Positions 44,601-53,607 of a stretch of DNA of 64,000 nucleotides are shown here, one piece after another (the stretch's first letter is position 1; the number at the start of each line of letters is the position of its first letter). Source of the DNA: Arenibacter catalasegens. Its GTDB lineage: Bacteria; Bacteroidota; Bacteroidia; Flavobacteriales; Flavobacteriaceae. The DNA lies in NCBI RefSeq assembly GCF_002909235.1, contig NZ_PHQQ01000001.1, positions 1 to 64,000 on the forward strand, read 5' to 3'. Under the pieces are notes generated by a model. The model worked only from the letters and a program-made list of their open reading frames with translations, was not told where the DNA came from and made no database searches. The translations under genes were made by a program, and so were the position numbers.

Positions 44601-45368
44601 TAATTGATAGCCTGTATTGTTTGTAAACGTAGAGTTTAAAACCTGATACCTATTAAGTCCTCTAAAGATTCCTATTTGATTGGTATTATCCGTAAAAATA
44701 CAATCATCTATTTTCACATATCGCTCTGTATAAAATATGATACCGGTATTGGAACTAAAGGTAGATCCCGTTACAGTAATTCTATTGGTATAGTCCGTTT
44801 CAATATCGGAGGTTGTACTAGGTGTAGAACCATAGTCACTTCTAAACAAAGTGGCTGAATTGTCACTAAATGTAGAATTGGAAATATTTAATATTGAAGT
44901 GCCTTCCCTAGACACAAATGGTGTACTATTGGTTATGCCCGTAAATACTATATCACTTGCATTTACAGTTGACCTAGATACATGGAAAATGTTTCCCGAA
45001 CTAGAAGGACCACTTGCGCTACTGGTCAACGTAAATCCAGAGATATCCAGAACAAAGCCAGTATTGACAACAAACATTTTAAACTGATTATCTCCCGAAA
45101 TTGTAATTGCTGAAGGGCCAGGACCTGTAATAACCATATTACTGGACACATTTGGAAGGTTGGAGGTCAATGTAATTGTACCTGTTAACCCAGCATCGAA
45201 AATAATCTCATTGATATTGACATCGGTATTGGCGGTAGTCATTGCCCAACGCAAGGTACCTGGAGCACCATCATCGGTAAGCGAAGTTACTGTGGCAGTA
45301 GTTTGTGCCCAGGATGCCGTAAAACATAAAAGGGCAATTAAATAAGTTAAAACAGTGTTCTTTTTCAT
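41682..45368 (-). CDS. Giant T9SS cargo: beta-helix, FN3, thrombospondin-3 repeats, type B sorting domain
   Basis: The 1228-residue protein has a signal peptide to ~TASWAQ, a CSLREA/beta-helix region (~25-440), one TSP3 unit, a fibronectin III domain (~475-570), a non-repeat section (~575-700), twelve complete 33-residue thrombospondin type 3 units (DADNDGVSDAID-type calcium loops with two Cys each) and a C-terminal gliding-type sorting domain (AFTPNGDGINDTWVI, RVFNSWGKEVF, WDG). It would be exported by type IX secretion and attached outside, with repeats stiffened by calcium. GC content rises sharply toward the 3' end. The start is the second Met of MRMKKN. Confidence 0.93.
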   Translation of the reverse strand: MKKNTVLTYLIALLCFTASWAQTTATVTSLTDDGAPGTLRWAMTTANTDVNINEIIFDAGLTGTITLTSNLPNVSSNMVITGPGPSAITISGDNQFKMFVVNTGFVLDISGFTLTSSASGPSSSGNIFHVSRSTVNASDIVFTGITNSTPFVSREGTSILNISNSTFSDNSATLFRSDYGSTPSTTSDIETDYTNRITVTGSTFSSNTGIIFYTERYVKIDDCIFTDNTNQIGIFRGLNRYQVLNSTFTNNTGYQLFSFYSAINNGWGASTLGTNNTLFDGNTFTGNTGTIINPGWSTNNDNKTTISNNTFENNGNNYTGNPIVVSGNSLSNFITSIIHSPNDGTVSVTMSRPVFNSDLGTGALEANDFQFALSSGNATLGSSSPTSISISGNTYVLGIDIVGTIYGTEELTISPFDEISIYDVDVNRASIAQNNGTINLNFLDDDEDGVANYEDICPETPAGEIVEEDGCTDITEPLAPIGFTSTAGPYKIHLEWDSNTEDTVGYHLYGGTDENSLVLIADLSHISYYEFNHTGLTANTTYYYSLTAYDLAGNESDFSPIINNVPTLPFIWDGPKLIVEKISNTDWTQAENQDFLTDNVIFTRDNNGSLFNIAKEASYDDFNYQSPIDTEWAQGTTADFGALNFSPWAYDMSFIEWCPPCFENRDFVLHLITDDIYIDVKILSWDDHGIGGGFSYERSTPSPDEDGDRIKDSLDNCLGTPEGETVDANGCSDSQKDADNDSVSDAIDTCADTPTGESVDANGCSDSQKDADNDGVSDAIDICGDTPTGETVDANGCSDSQKDADNDGVSDAIDICANTPSGETADANGCSDSQKDADNDGVSDAIDICANTATGETVDVNGCSDTQKDGDNDGVSDAIDTCANTPTGETADTDGCSDSQKDTDNDGVSDAIDTCADTPTGETVDVNGCSDSQKDADYDGVSDADDTCANTATGETVDVNGCSDSQKDSDNDGVMDDVDTCNNTPTGEAADANGCSASQKDADGDGVNNDMDDCPDTPAGETADANGCSDSQKDSDFDGVNDAEDQCPDSPEYEAVDAQGCSDSQKDNDNDGVNNNLDECPNTPADEVADANGCSDSQKDADGDGVQDSLDNCPAVANPGQEDRDGDGLGDVCDTVELNASQAFTPNGDGINDTWVISNIENYPNSLVRVFNSWGKEVFSARNYQNTWDGRYKDLGAKLPDAGSYYFQIDFEGDGKVDQDGWIYITSH
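42000..43262 (-). repeat. Tandem 99-bp thrombospondin type 3 repeats
   Basis: Twelve complete 33-codon units and a thirteenth partial one follow each other without spacers. Units 2-8 (upstream) are very alike, with SDSQKDADNDGVSDAID almost constant; units 9-12 are more varied and richer in GC. The pattern suggests expansion by unequal exchange. Confidence 0.88.
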
Positions 45369-45374
45369 TCTCAA

Positions 45375-45749
45375 TGGTTATTTTAATAATAATTAGTTGG
45401 TTTTATTTGTAGTCTATTTCTTTAACATGGATACTCAACACTCCACAGATAAGATTAATTACAATGGGGCCAAAAGTAGTATTATACCGTTATAACAAGT
45501 AGTATATCCCAGTCAATGATGTAAAAATGTTAAAATACGTTGTGTACTATACTATTCCTGTAGTCGGAATTATTTGTAGGAAAATTAATCTCGTACCATC
45601 CCCCGGATTGTAGCTGATATCATGCATAATCAATGCCTAGATTATGAAATTATATCTATAATTCTGAAAATGAGATGGATAGAATCAAATAGTAGATTTA
45701 GGAAACAAAAATGAATCCTATAACAGGGAATAAATAAAATTTAGTTAAT
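45375..45749. other. Promoter region of the giant cargo gene
   Basis: No gene is seen in these 375 bases. They hold the 31-base shared element (45514-45544) and TTATAACAAGTAG at 45490. The remainder is AT-rich without clear structure. Confidence 0.4.
45514..45544 (-). promoter_or_regulatory. Shared upstream element, copy 2
   Basis: On the minus strand the 31 bases begin CACAACGTATTTTAACA and end TACATCATTG, matching 40475-40505. The distance to the start codon (about 146 bases) is almost equal for both genes, so they are probably controlled together. Confidence 0.5.
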
Positions 45750-46289
45750 TTAAAAACTATTCGCAGGAATCTTGCCTACCACTCCCTTAAAAAAGGCCTT
45801 ATATGTTGCAAAATCTTCCTCTTGGTTATCTGTAGGATAATGTGCTTTGGATATTTCAATCTGTTTTTTACCAAAGTCGAACGCTACCATTACTATAGGA
45901 ACTTCGGCCGATTTGGCAATAAAATAAAAACCAGTTCTCCATTCCGTAACTTTTTTTCTGGTGCCTTCAGGGGAAAGCGCCAATCTAAATGTTTTGTTTT
46001 GATCAAATATTTTGGTGATGGCACTAACGGTATCCAAATTTTTAGTTCTATCGATAGGCGCACCGCCCATCCAGCGAAAATACCAGCCAAATGGTGGCTG
46101 AAATAAGGCCTTCTTTCCTATAAAATGAATATCCTCATTTAATACCCGTCTAATCAATATTCCAAGAAAAAAATCGACCCAACTCGTATGCGGCACTACA
46201 ATAACAACACATTTGTCCAACTGCGGAAAAGAGCCCAGCAGTGTCCATCCTAAAATTTTAAAATATATAAATTTTGCAAGTGCCCGCAT
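45750..46289 (-). CDS. PlsC-family acyltransferase
   Basis: The 179-residue protein has the acyltransferase motifs HTSWVD (His-x4-Asp) and SPEGTRKK, and one hydrophobic N-terminal segment. It is shorter than typical PlsC (about 240) but like small bacterial members that acylate lysophosphatidic acid or related lipids at the membrane. It stands alone, with 120 bases to the next gene. Confidence 0.88.
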   Translation of the reverse strand: MRALAKFIYFKILGWTLLGSFPQLDKCVVIVVPHTSWVDFFLGILIRRVLNEDIHFIGKKALFQPPFGWYFRWMGGAPIDRTKNLDTVSAITKIFDQNKTFRLALSPEGTRKKVTEWRTGFYFIAKSAEVPIVMVAFDFGKKQIEISKAHYPTDNQEEDFATYKAFFKGVVGKIPANSF

Positions 46290-46409
46290 AAACCATCAAT
46301 TATTTAAAATATTTAAGACTAGTTGTTCAAAAAAGTAAAACTATCTAATTCCTATTGCTATAAGCATAGCGTTAATATCAACAACCAAATTCGCTTTATT
46401 GAATAACAA

Positions 46410-47489
46410 TTATATTTTTTTATAAATAGCCTTTAATTTTTCGGGGGTTATAATATTTCGCCATTCACTTCCCAATGCATTTTCCCATAAAGGCACAAGG
46501 CTTAATGCTACATTGATCATGGTATCAAAATCGCTATTGGTCAATTCCTTGCAGATGTCCTTTGGAAGTTGGATATGGTGTTTTTCCTTCATTTGATTAA
46601 AAAGTTCAACACCTTCCGGGTAAAATTCCTTTAAATGTTGAAAAACCAAACAGTTGCCAATTCCATGTCTAACCCCCAACAAATAAGACAAGCCATAGCT
46701 CATGGCATGGGCCACACCAACCTGCGAGTACGCTATACTCATACCTCCATGCCAGGAAGCCATCATTAATTTATTTCTGGCATCATCTTCCGTTAAATCT
46801 CCCAAATAAACTTCTTTGCACAATTCCAGTGACTTTTCCCCATAGCTCTGGCTAAAGGCATTTAAAAAAGTACCATTAAGTGATTCTATGCAATGTATAT
46901 AACAATCCATACCGGTATAAAACCATTGCTCTTTAGAGACTCCATGGGTTAAATCGGGATCTAGCAGCACTTGGTCAAAAGTGGTATAATCGGAGTTAAT
47001 TCCAAGCTTCTTCTCCGGCCCTAACAGCACGGTTGTTCTGGAAACCTCCGCTCCAGTACCACTAATTGTAGGAACACCCACATGATATATGGATGGTTTT
47101 TTTACCAAATCCCAACCTTGATATTCATAAGCATTGCCTTTATTGGTCAACATGATAGCTACTGCCTTTGCCAGATCCAACAGGGTGCCACCCCCTATTC
47201 CTATAATTCCGGATGGCAGATCGGTGAAATCATTTGTAATTTTCGCGACCAAAACATCCACCTGTTCCGTTTTTGGCTCTTCATCTGCCGAAATAAAAAT
47301 TATCTGATCGTTAAATAGCAACGGTATTCTAGAAATTAATGCTGCTCCTTCAAACACATCATCGACCAAAAAAATAAATGGGGCCTCGGAATGTTTCCGT
47401 TTGGGCATCAAAATCTCTGCCATTTGTCCAAAACATCCAGCGCCAAAAATGACTCGGGGCACCATTGGAAAGTTCTTATAATTCGTCAT
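46410..47489 (-). CDS. kdnB: Iron-containing alcohol dehydrogenase, KdnB-like (Kdo 8-oxidase)
   Basis: From the ATG at 47489 the protein has 359 residues. It is a group III dehydrogenase with NAD loop GIGGGTLLDLAKA and metal ligands in GMDCYIHCIES, GVAHAMSYGL and RHGIGNC. In Shewanella, KdnB oxidises the C8 hydroxyl of Kdo, and the aminotransferase KdnA then makes 8-amino-Kdo. Position next to kdsB supports this identity, but no kdnA is in the window. The upstream ATG at 47537 adds 16 unlike residues. Confidence 0.78.
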   Translation of the reverse strand: MTNYKNFPMVPRVIFGAGCFGQMAEILMPKRKHSEAPFIFLVDDVFEGAALISRIPLLFNDQIIFISADEEPKTEQVDVLVAKITNDFTDLPSGIIGIGGGTLLDLAKAVAIMLTNKGNAYEYQGWDLVKKPSIYHVGVPTISGTGAEVSRTTVLLGPEKKLGINSDYTTFDQVLLDPDLTHGVSKEQWFYTGMDCYIHCIESLNGTFLNAFSQSYGEKSLELCKEVYLGDLTEDDARNKLMMASWHGGMSIAYSQVGVAHAMSYGLSYLLGVRHGIGNCLVFQHLKEFYPEGVELFNQMKEKHHIQLPKDICKELTNSDFDTMINVALSLVPLWENALGSEWRNIITPEKLKAIYKKI

Positions 47490-47541
47490 CAATCCAGGGT
47501 GGCCAATTGTACTATTATTTTTACTCTTTACGTTCATAGAC

Positions 47542-48243
47542 TTATTTAAGATACTTCAATATATCCGAGATAGTACCTAAGGTAAGATGATCATTATTAT
47601 GATCCTCCTGCTTTACCTCTTCATGTTGCCATGTAGTATGAAATGGGATATGAACAGCTTGGGCCCCAATATTCAAAATAGGCAATACATCCGATTTCAA
47701 TGAATTTCCGATCATCAAAAATTCTTCAACAGGAATCTCCAAATGTTCAAGTAGGTTCTTATAATTTTCTTCCTTTTTATCACTTAAAACTTCTACGTGG
47801 TGAAAATATTTGGACAATCCGGATTTTTCCAATTTTCTTTCTTGGTCCAACAAATCACCCTTGGTCAATACGATCAAGCGATATTTATCCTTTAATTTTT
47901 CCAGCACTTCCTCTACACCATCCAATAATTCTACTGGCTGCAACAACATTTCCTTTCCCAGATTCAAAATATCCCAAATCCTTGCTTGAGAAATCCTATT
48001 ATTGGACAGATCCAGAGCTGATTCTATCATGGAAAGCATAAACCCTTTAATTCCATAACCGTATAATTCCAGGTTCTTTATCTCTGTTTTAAAAAGTTCC
48101 TGATCTATTTGATTTTTGGTTTCATAACTATCCAGAAGGCTGGCAAATTTTTCTTCTGCATGCCTAAAATAAGTTTCGTTTACCCAGAGGGTATCATCGG
48201 CATCAAAACCAACCACCTTAATTTTCTTAAAATCTATTTCCAT
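47542..48243 (-). CDS. HAD-family hydrolase
   Basis: The 233-residue protein has nucleophile motif FDADDTLW (DxD), a helical cap, ILTKGD and [10 protein letters not shown] in the third and fourth motifs. It is a putative phosphatase of the YjjG-like class. Its start overlaps the end of kdsB by 10 bases and its stop lies 52 bases before KdnB, so it is translationally coupled and might act on a Kdo-pathway phosphate; this is inference. Confidence 0.85.
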   Translation of the reverse strand: MEIDFKKIKVVGFDADDTLWVNETYFRHAEEKFASLLDSYETKNQIDQELFKTEIKNLELYGYGIKGFMLSMIESALDLSNNRISQARIWDILNLGKEMLLQPVELLDGVEEVLEKLKDKYRLIVLTKGDLLDQERKLEKSGLSKYFHHVEVLSDKKEENYKNLLEHLEIPVEEFLMIGNSLKSDVLPILNIGAQAVHIPFHTTWQHEEVKQEDHNNDHLTLGTISDILKYLK

Positions 48244-48962
48244 ACTTTCTTGGCTTTTTCCAAATCTTCGGGAGTGTCAATTTCTATTCCGCTCACATTG
48301 GTTTCTACCATCTTTATTTTTTTTCCATATTCCAGGTAGCGAATGGCTTCTATTTTCTCAGTAGCTTCCAAAATAAGCATGGGCAGTCTCTGGAAATCCA
48401 TGAGCGCACTTTTTCTAAAGGCATAGATTCCCTTATGCTTAAAGTAGGGGATATCCAATTCCCTTGATCTAGGATAAGGTATAGGAGCGCGTGAAAAATA
48501 AAGAGCAAAATTCTGATTATCAACAATTACCTTTACCGTATTAGGGTCATTGATTTCCACCCAATCGGAAATTCTTGTCATTAAGGAAGCCAGATCAATC
48601 TCCTTTGCTACATCATCTTTAAATACTTCAATTACGCTAACTAGGCTTTCCCTATCGGTAAATGGCTCATCTCCTTGAACATTAACAATAATATCCACAT
48701 CCATAGACTCCACAGCCTCGGCAATACGATCACTCCCACATTCATGTTGCTTTACACTCATAATGGCTTTGCCACCCAATCTTTTAATAGTGTCATATAT
48801 AGTGGTACTATCCGTAACTACATACACCTCTTGAAACAAGCCCGTATTTATTGCTGCTTCATATGTTCTTTGTATTACCGGTTTCCCTTGGAGGTCTTGC
48901 ATAAGCTTACCTGGAAATCTTGAGGCTGCGTAACGCGCCGGTATCATTGCAATGATTTTCAT
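48234..48962 (-). CDS. kdsB: 3-deoxy-manno-octulosonate cytidylyltransferase
   Basis: The 242-residue enzyme activates Kdo (or 8-amino-Kdo) as CMP-sugar. The start [16 protein letters not shown] and QGDEPF motif are diagnostic. In Shewanella the KdsB next to kdnAB prefers the 8-amino sugar; preference here is unknown. It is the first gene of a three-gene set with the HAD and KdnB-like genes. Confidence 0.95.
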   Translation of the reverse strand: MKIIAMIPARYAASRFPGKLMQDLQGKPVIQRTYEAAINTGLFQEVYVVTDSTTIYDTIKRLGGKAIMSVKQHECGSDRIAEAVESMDVDIIVNVQGDEPFTDRESLVSVIEVFKDDVAKEIDLASLMTRISDWVEINDPNTVKVIVDNQNFALYFSRAPIPYPRSRELDIPYFKHKGIYAFRKSALMDFQRLPMLILEATEKIEAIRYLEYGKKIKMVETNVSGIEIDTPEDLEKAKKVWK

Positions 48963-48993
48963 ATGTATATATTTATTGCTTTTTAAACGTCAT

Positions 48994-49022
48994 ACCTGCC
49001 CGACTACGCCATTCAGGCGGGT
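48994..49022. repeat. Short REP-like palindrome
   Basis: ACCTGCCCG and CAGGCGGGT form an imperfect inverted repeat around GACTACGC, in the gap between kdsB and the DUF4126 gene. The GACTACGC core recurs in the palindrome array at 53400-53590. Confidence 0.4.
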
Positions 49023-49105
49023 GTAATACGCATATATTCATTGATTTTGCGACCAGTTTAGGGTCATGCTAATTTCACACGAAATTTATTTAAGATTAAT
49101 TTGGA

Positions 49106-49669
49106 TTAAGTTTTAGGTCTAAGTTTTCTATATATCCTAAAAATAACGATCATTATTATAATCACCAAGAAGACAGCCAGAATGGGAGCAAAAATTGAGG
49201 CAGTAGCCACTACGGCTGCGGTACCTGTTTCAACCAAACCAATAACGGGATTAGCTGTTCCACCAGTGGTGACGGTTGAAGCCAATCTCCCAGTGGCAGA
49301 GGCCCCCTTTATGGCAGAAGCCGTTCCACCTCCTGCAATTATAGCCAAGGTCCAGGTTATTATAGGGTCTAAATTGGATGCAGTAGAAACCATAACTGCT
49401 GTACCCGCCAACGCGGCCATGGGTATTGCTATACTATCCAATAAATTGTCTAACCAAGGAATAAAATAGGCGAAAATCTCTACCAGAGTAGCAACACCAA
49501 GTGTTAAAAGGGCTGTTAAACTACCTATCCATTCCCAATTTTCATTTAATTCCCATACATTAAAATAAGCTGACAAACTTAAAACAAACAAGGGTAAAAA
49601 AATTCTAAATCCCACAGAAGCAGCAAGCCCAATACCCAAAAATATGCTTAAAATGGTATCAAAAGTCAT
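49106..49669 (-). CDS. DUF4126 family membrane protein
   Basis: The 187-residue protein has four to five hydrophobic segments, with Gly/Ala/Thr-rich loops (GGGTASAIKGASATGRLASTV is abbreviated here by its GGGTASAIKG start) and NPVIGLVE typical of DUF4126. Function is unknown. Its start lies 33 bases after the helicase stop, so it is probably in the same transcript. Confidence 0.85.
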   Translation of the reverse strand: MTFDTILSIFLGIGLAASVGFRIFLPLFVLSLSAYFNVWELNENWEWIGSLTALLTLGVATLVEIFAYFIPWLDNLLDSIAIPMAALAGTAVMVSTASNLDPIITWTLAIIAGGGTASAIKGASATGRLASTVTTGGTANPVIGLVETGTAAVVATASIFAPILAVFLVIIIMIVIFRIYRKLRPKT

Positions 49670-49702
49670 ATTCCTTAATTATAAGGCAAAATTAGACTAT
49701 TC

Positions 49703-51136
49703 CTAATCAACAAAAAAATCGTTCTTAAAGCCAATAAGGTACAATTTATGCTTTGCCCTAGTAACAGCTGTATACAACCAACGAAGATATTCCTTATCGA
49801 TTCCGTTCGGTAAATAAGGCTGTTCTACAAATACAGTATTCCATTGCCCCCCTTGGGATTTATGACAAGTAATGGCGTATGAAAATTTAACTTGGAGTGC
49901 ATTAAAAAATTTATTGTTCTTTACTCCCAAAAACTTCTTGTATTTGGATTTTTCATCGGCAAAGTCCTTCATAACTTCTTGATAAAGTCGATTACCCTCT
50001 TCATAGGGTAAAGAAGGGGTCTCTGCCATAATAGTATCCAATATAAGTACGGTTTCAAAGGGTTTTTGATTGGGATAATCCACCATTTTCACCTTGACCT
50101 CAGCAAATTTAAAACCGTATAATTCCTTTATCGAAAATATCTCCAATACTTCAATGATATCCCCATTAGCAATGAAACCGGCTTCTGAAGTCGGCATTAA
50201 CCAAAAGTAATTGTTCTTCACGACCATCATGTAATCACCCACGGCCAACTCATTTTCAAGGTATAGGATTCTATTCCTAATATTCTCGTTATATAAATTA
50301 GCTCTCTTGTTTGACCGAACAATAATGGCGGTTTCCTCCTTGCCGTTTTGCGAATAGGAATCATCTATGGCCTCTTGAATATCATTCCCGTCTACCAGAC
50401 GAACAATATCGCTAAACCGACTTACCATAAATTTAAAGTCATCGAAAAATTCACCTTGTAGCTGCTCCCGTAGATTGGTAGCATTCACCAATATTCCGGA
50501 ATCCTCGGCTTGCCTTACAACCTCATCCAACTCCAACATTATCACTTCTTTATTATAATTCAATGATAATTGATTTTCGTCCAAGGCAGGACTAATATTT
50601 AAATGTACCGGTGGAAGCTGCGCCGTATCACCTATTAAGATCAGCTTACAATTATGCCCGGAATAAATGAACATAATAAGGTCATCCAAAAGGGACCCGT
50701 TCTCAAACAATTTTGAATCTGCAGGAGTATCGGGAATCATTGATGCCTCATCCACAATAAAAATAGTATTTCTATGCTTGTTGGGCGACAGAACGAACTG
50801 TACCCCTCCACCACTCTGCTTTTTTGGAAAATAAATTTTTCTATGAATCGTAAAAGCCTGTGTTCCGGAGTAATTGGACATTACCTTGGCCGCCCGACCA
50901 GTGGGAGCCATTAAAACAGCCTTCATGGTGGTCTTCCAAAGATTGGTGACTATAGTACCAACTATAGTAGTCTTTCCAGTACCTGCGAACCCTTTTAACA
51001 TGAAAACACTATCCTTTTCCTTGGATAAAACAAAACTTGCGAGTTTCTGCAAAGCAACTGACTGCATTGCTGTTGGATCATGCGGGAATTTGTCTTTCAG
51101 TAGTTTAAAAAAAGTAGCGTCCGTTATAGAAGTCAT
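49703..51136 (-). CDS. RecD-like ATP-dependent DNA helicase
   Basis: The 477-residue SF1 helicase shows Walker A GFAGTGKTTIVG, DEAS-type Walker B FIVDEASMI, GDTAQLPPV (motif III), and C-terminal ITCHKSQGGQW and LYTAVTRAKHKLY (motifs V and VI). It is a short RecD2-like form without the long N-terminal domain. It likely acts in DNA repair. Confidence 0.9.
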   Translation of the reverse strand: MTSITDATFFKLLKDKFPHDPTAMQSVALQKLASFVLSKEKDSVFMLKGFAGTGKTTIVGTIVTNLWKTTMKAVLMAPTGRAAKVMSNYSGTQAFTIHRKIYFPKKQSGGGVQFVLSPNKHRNTIFIVDEASMIPDTPADSKLFENGSLLDDLIMFIYSGHNCKLILIGDTAQLPPVHLNISPALDENQLSLNYNKEVIMLELDEVVRQAEDSGILVNATNLREQLQGEFFDDFKFMVSRFSDIVRLVDGNDIQEAIDDSYSQNGKEETAIIVRSNKRANLYNENIRNRILYLENELAVGDYMMVVKNNYFWLMPTSEAGFIANGDIIEVLEIFSIKELYGFKFAEVKVKMVDYPNQKPFETVLILDTIMAETPSLPYEEGNRLYQEVMKDFADEKSKYKKFLGVKNNKFFNALQVKFSYAITCHKSQGGQWNTVFVEQPYLPNGIDKEYLRWLYTAVTRAKHKLYLIGFKNDFFVD

Positions 51137-51237
51137 AGGTCATCAAAGATAATCAGTATTTTTAAGGTCAAATACTTTTACCATTAAAAAAAAATTGTAG
51201 ATTTGTGATAACCACTAAATAAAATAACACTTAAGAA

Positions 51238-51888
51238 ATGAAGACCATATTACAAATTTTTCTTTGGATAGTATCTATCGTGTTGGGATATATGATTTAT
51301 AATTCCGTGAACGGCCCTATTGAATTTAAAAAAATTAAGCAAGAGCGTTATGCTAAAGTAATATCCAATTTAAAGGACATCAGGAATTCTCAAGAAGCCT
51401 ATAAAACTGTAAATGGTAGATATGCGAAAGATTTTAACGCACTTATTAGTTTTGTAGATACCGGAAAATACACTATTACCCAGCAAAGAGATTCCTCCTA
51501 TTTGGAATACGATAAGAATTTTGGTATCGATATGTTGCAGGAAGTTAAAATAGTAGATACACTTGGTACTGTTTCTGTTAAGGATTCCTTATTCAAAAAG
51601 GACGATCGTTTCAAAACAATGATGAATGTACCCTTTGCCGCTAATGGTGAAAAATTTGAAATGAAGTCTACCATAATTGAAAAAAGCGGATACAAAGCTC
51701 CGGTTTTTGAAGCAAAAGTCAGTAAGGCTGTAGTGCTACATGATCAACCCAAAACTTTGTTAGCCAGGGAAAATGTCCAGATCAATGTTGATGAGGTAAA
51801 TGGTAATATAATCAAGGTTGGATCTTTGACCGAGGTAAGCACCAGCGGAAATTGGCCCTCTATATATGACAAACGAAACGACCAATAA
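51238..51888 (+). CDS. Conserved hypothetical protein with N-terminal membrane anchor
   Basis: The 216-residue protein has one N-terminal hydrophobic helix (residues 4-22) followed by a helical RYAKVISNLKDIRNSQEAY segment, reminiscent of pilin-like proteins, and a soluble C-terminal domain. It overlaps the DUF3822 gene by 23 bases, so the two are coupled. Function unknown. Confidence 0.8.
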   Translation: MKTILQIFLWIVSIVLGYMIYNSVNGPIEFKKIKQERYAKVISNLKDIRNSQEAYKTVNGRYAKDFNALISFVDTGKYTITQQRDSSYLEYDKNFGIDMLQEVKIVDTLGTVSVKDSLFKKDDRFKTMMNVPFAANGEKFEMKSTIIEKSGYKAPVFEAKVSKAVVLHDQPKTLLARENVQINVDEVNGNIIKVGSLTEVSTSGNWPSIYDKRNDQ

Positions 51889-52702
51889 AATTTTAGAAAA
51901 TTCTAAATCGGAATATCAGAAATTGTCCATTCAAGTTAGCTTGAATGGACTTTCTTTTTGTGTTCTGGACACACTTTCCAACACAATTCTTGCATCTGAA
52001 AGGCTGGTATTCGAAAACGAACTAACACCATATGCGGTTCAAAAGGAGATAAAGCAGCTTTTTGAGAAAATCAGGATAAAAGATGTAAAGTTTTCAGAGG
52101 TTGTAGTAATACATAGGAACAATCTTTTTAGCTTGGTCCCGCAAGCGCTTTTCAACAAAGAAGAACTCGCCAACTACTTAAAATTTAATGCCAAGATATT
52201 AGCCAACGATCATATAGAATATGATGAAGTAAAAAACTTGGACATGGTTAATGTTTATGTTCCTTTTATGAATATAAACAATTACATCTACGATCTTTTT
52301 GGCGAGTTTGAATTTATGCATCATGGCACTATCTTGATCCAGACCTTGACAAACAGCCATGGCAACCTTAGTGAACCCATTTGTTATGTTCACCTAATAG
52401 AGGGACATATGGACATAGCGGTAATTTCCCATAAAAAGTTGATACTATACAATAACTTTAGTTTCAATACAAAAGAAGATTTTATCTACTACCTATTATT
52501 TACTTTAGAACAATTAAAATTAGATACGGAAACTACCAAACTTAAACTTTTTGGATCCATTGAAGAAGGTGATGAATTGTATAATATGTGTCATGAATAC
52601 GTAAGGGATATTTCCATTTTTATTCCCTCCAACACATCATTTTATCATTTCGGGGAATCGGAAAAGGAAACTATAGACTTCACACTGCTAAACACCCTTT
52701 AA
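51866..52702 (+). CDS. DUF3822 family protein
   Basis: The 278-residue protein is of the DUF3822 type found next to rsmD in this phylum. The fold may be actin-like (ILASERLVFEN and EVVVIHRNNLFSLVPQALF), but this is not certain. It overlaps both neighbours (23 bases upstream, 1 base with rsmD), so the three genes form a tight operon. Confidence 0.85.
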   Translation: MTNETTNKILENSKSEYQKLSIQVSLNGLSFCVLDTLSNTILASERLVFENELTPYAVQKEIKQLFEKIRIKDVKFSEVVVIHRNNLFSLVPQALFNKEELANYLKFNAKILANDHIEYDEVKNLDMVNVYVPFMNINNYIYDLFGEFEFMHHGTILIQTLTNSHGNLSEPICYVHLIEGHMDIAVISHKKLILYNNFSFNTKEDFIYYLLFTLEQLKLDTETTKLKLFGSIEEGDELYNMCHEYVRDISIFIPSNTSFYHFGESEKETIDFTLLNTL

Positions 52703-53250
52703 TGCGAATAATATCTGGAAAAAACAAAGGTCAAAGGCTTACGGCCCCAAAAAAACTCCCTGTTCGCCCTACAACGGATATGGCCAAGGAAGCCTTGTTC
52801 AACATCCTTAATAATCAGTACCACTTTAACGAGGTAAGTGTATTGGACCTCTTTGCTGGTACCGGAAATATAAGTTACGAATTTGCATCCAGAGGCTCTG
52901 AAAACATAACGGCTGTAGATGCCGACCTAGGATGCATTAAATATATTACCAAGACATCTACAGATCTGGACTTCCCCATTGTTGCACTAAAGAAAGATGT
53001 TTTTCATTATTTGGAAACCAATCCCATAAAAGCCCATATTATTTTTGCGGACCCACCTTACGACTTAGCACCTGAAGAATTCGCTGCAATTCCCAAACTA
53101 GTTTTTGAAAAACAGCTATTGTTGGAAAATGGAGTTTTAATCATTGAGCATTCCAAACACACCAATCTATCTCAGTTGGAAAATTTCACCAACTCAAGAA
53201 GGTATGGCGGTAGTGTATTTAGTTTTTTTGAATGGACCGAGGGCAATTGA
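52702..53250 (+). CDS. rsmD: 16S rRNA (guanine966-N2)-methyltransferase
   Basis: The 182-residue protein has the RsmD start MRIISGKNKGQRLTAP, SAM motif LDLFAGTGNISYE and catalytic ADPPYDLA. It methylates G966 of 16S rRNA. Its ATG overlaps the DUF3822 stop (TAATG). Confidence 0.95.
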   Translation: MRIISGKNKGQRLTAPKKLPVRPTTDMAKEALFNILNNQYHFNEVSVLDLFAGTGNISYEFASRGSENITAVDADLGCIKYITKTSTDLDFPIVALKKDVFHYLETNPIKAHIIFADPPYDLAPEEFAAIPKLVFEKQLLLENGVLIIEHSKHTNLSQLENFTNSRRYGGSVFSFFEWTEGN

Positions 53251-53399
53251 AGGTTTATAGCCCAGAGTAATCAACCAATAGAACTTTAATCGACAATTAT
53301 GATCATATTGCATCATATGCAACTTAGGCTTTGGGGATAAATCCTATTTAGAAGTGAACTCTCTGAAGAGACCTTAAGCGGAAAAAAATTCTCCTCTAC

Positions 53400-53591
53400 T
53401 AGCATTAATCAACACGATACCAGTTGACATTATACCGCCTTCGGCGGCATTAATTCGACTACGCATTTACTCCTCCGCCAGCATTAATCAACATGACAAC
53501 AGTTATCATTATACCGCCTTCGGCAACATTATATTATCTCTATACCGCCTGCGGCGGCATTAATTCGACTACGCATTTGCTGCGCAAATGC
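53400..53591. repeat. Array of short palindromes (REP-like)
   Basis: Two imperfect units begin AGCATTAATCAACA (53401 and 53480) and end AATTCGACTACGCATTT. Each has at least one CCGCC-N3-GGCGG hairpin (53435-53447, another near 53547). The array ends with GCATTTGC-TGC-GCAAATGC (53573-53591), 10 bases beyond the T run of rnpB. The rest of the 350-base gap holds no gene. Confidence 0.6.
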
Positions 53592-53607
53592 TGTCTCATT
53601 AAAAAAA

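Noticed and set aside
53400-53591. Repeats near rnpB considered as a CRISPR array
   Set aside because: Units differ in length and sequence, contain inner palindromes, have no regular spacers, and no cas genes are present.
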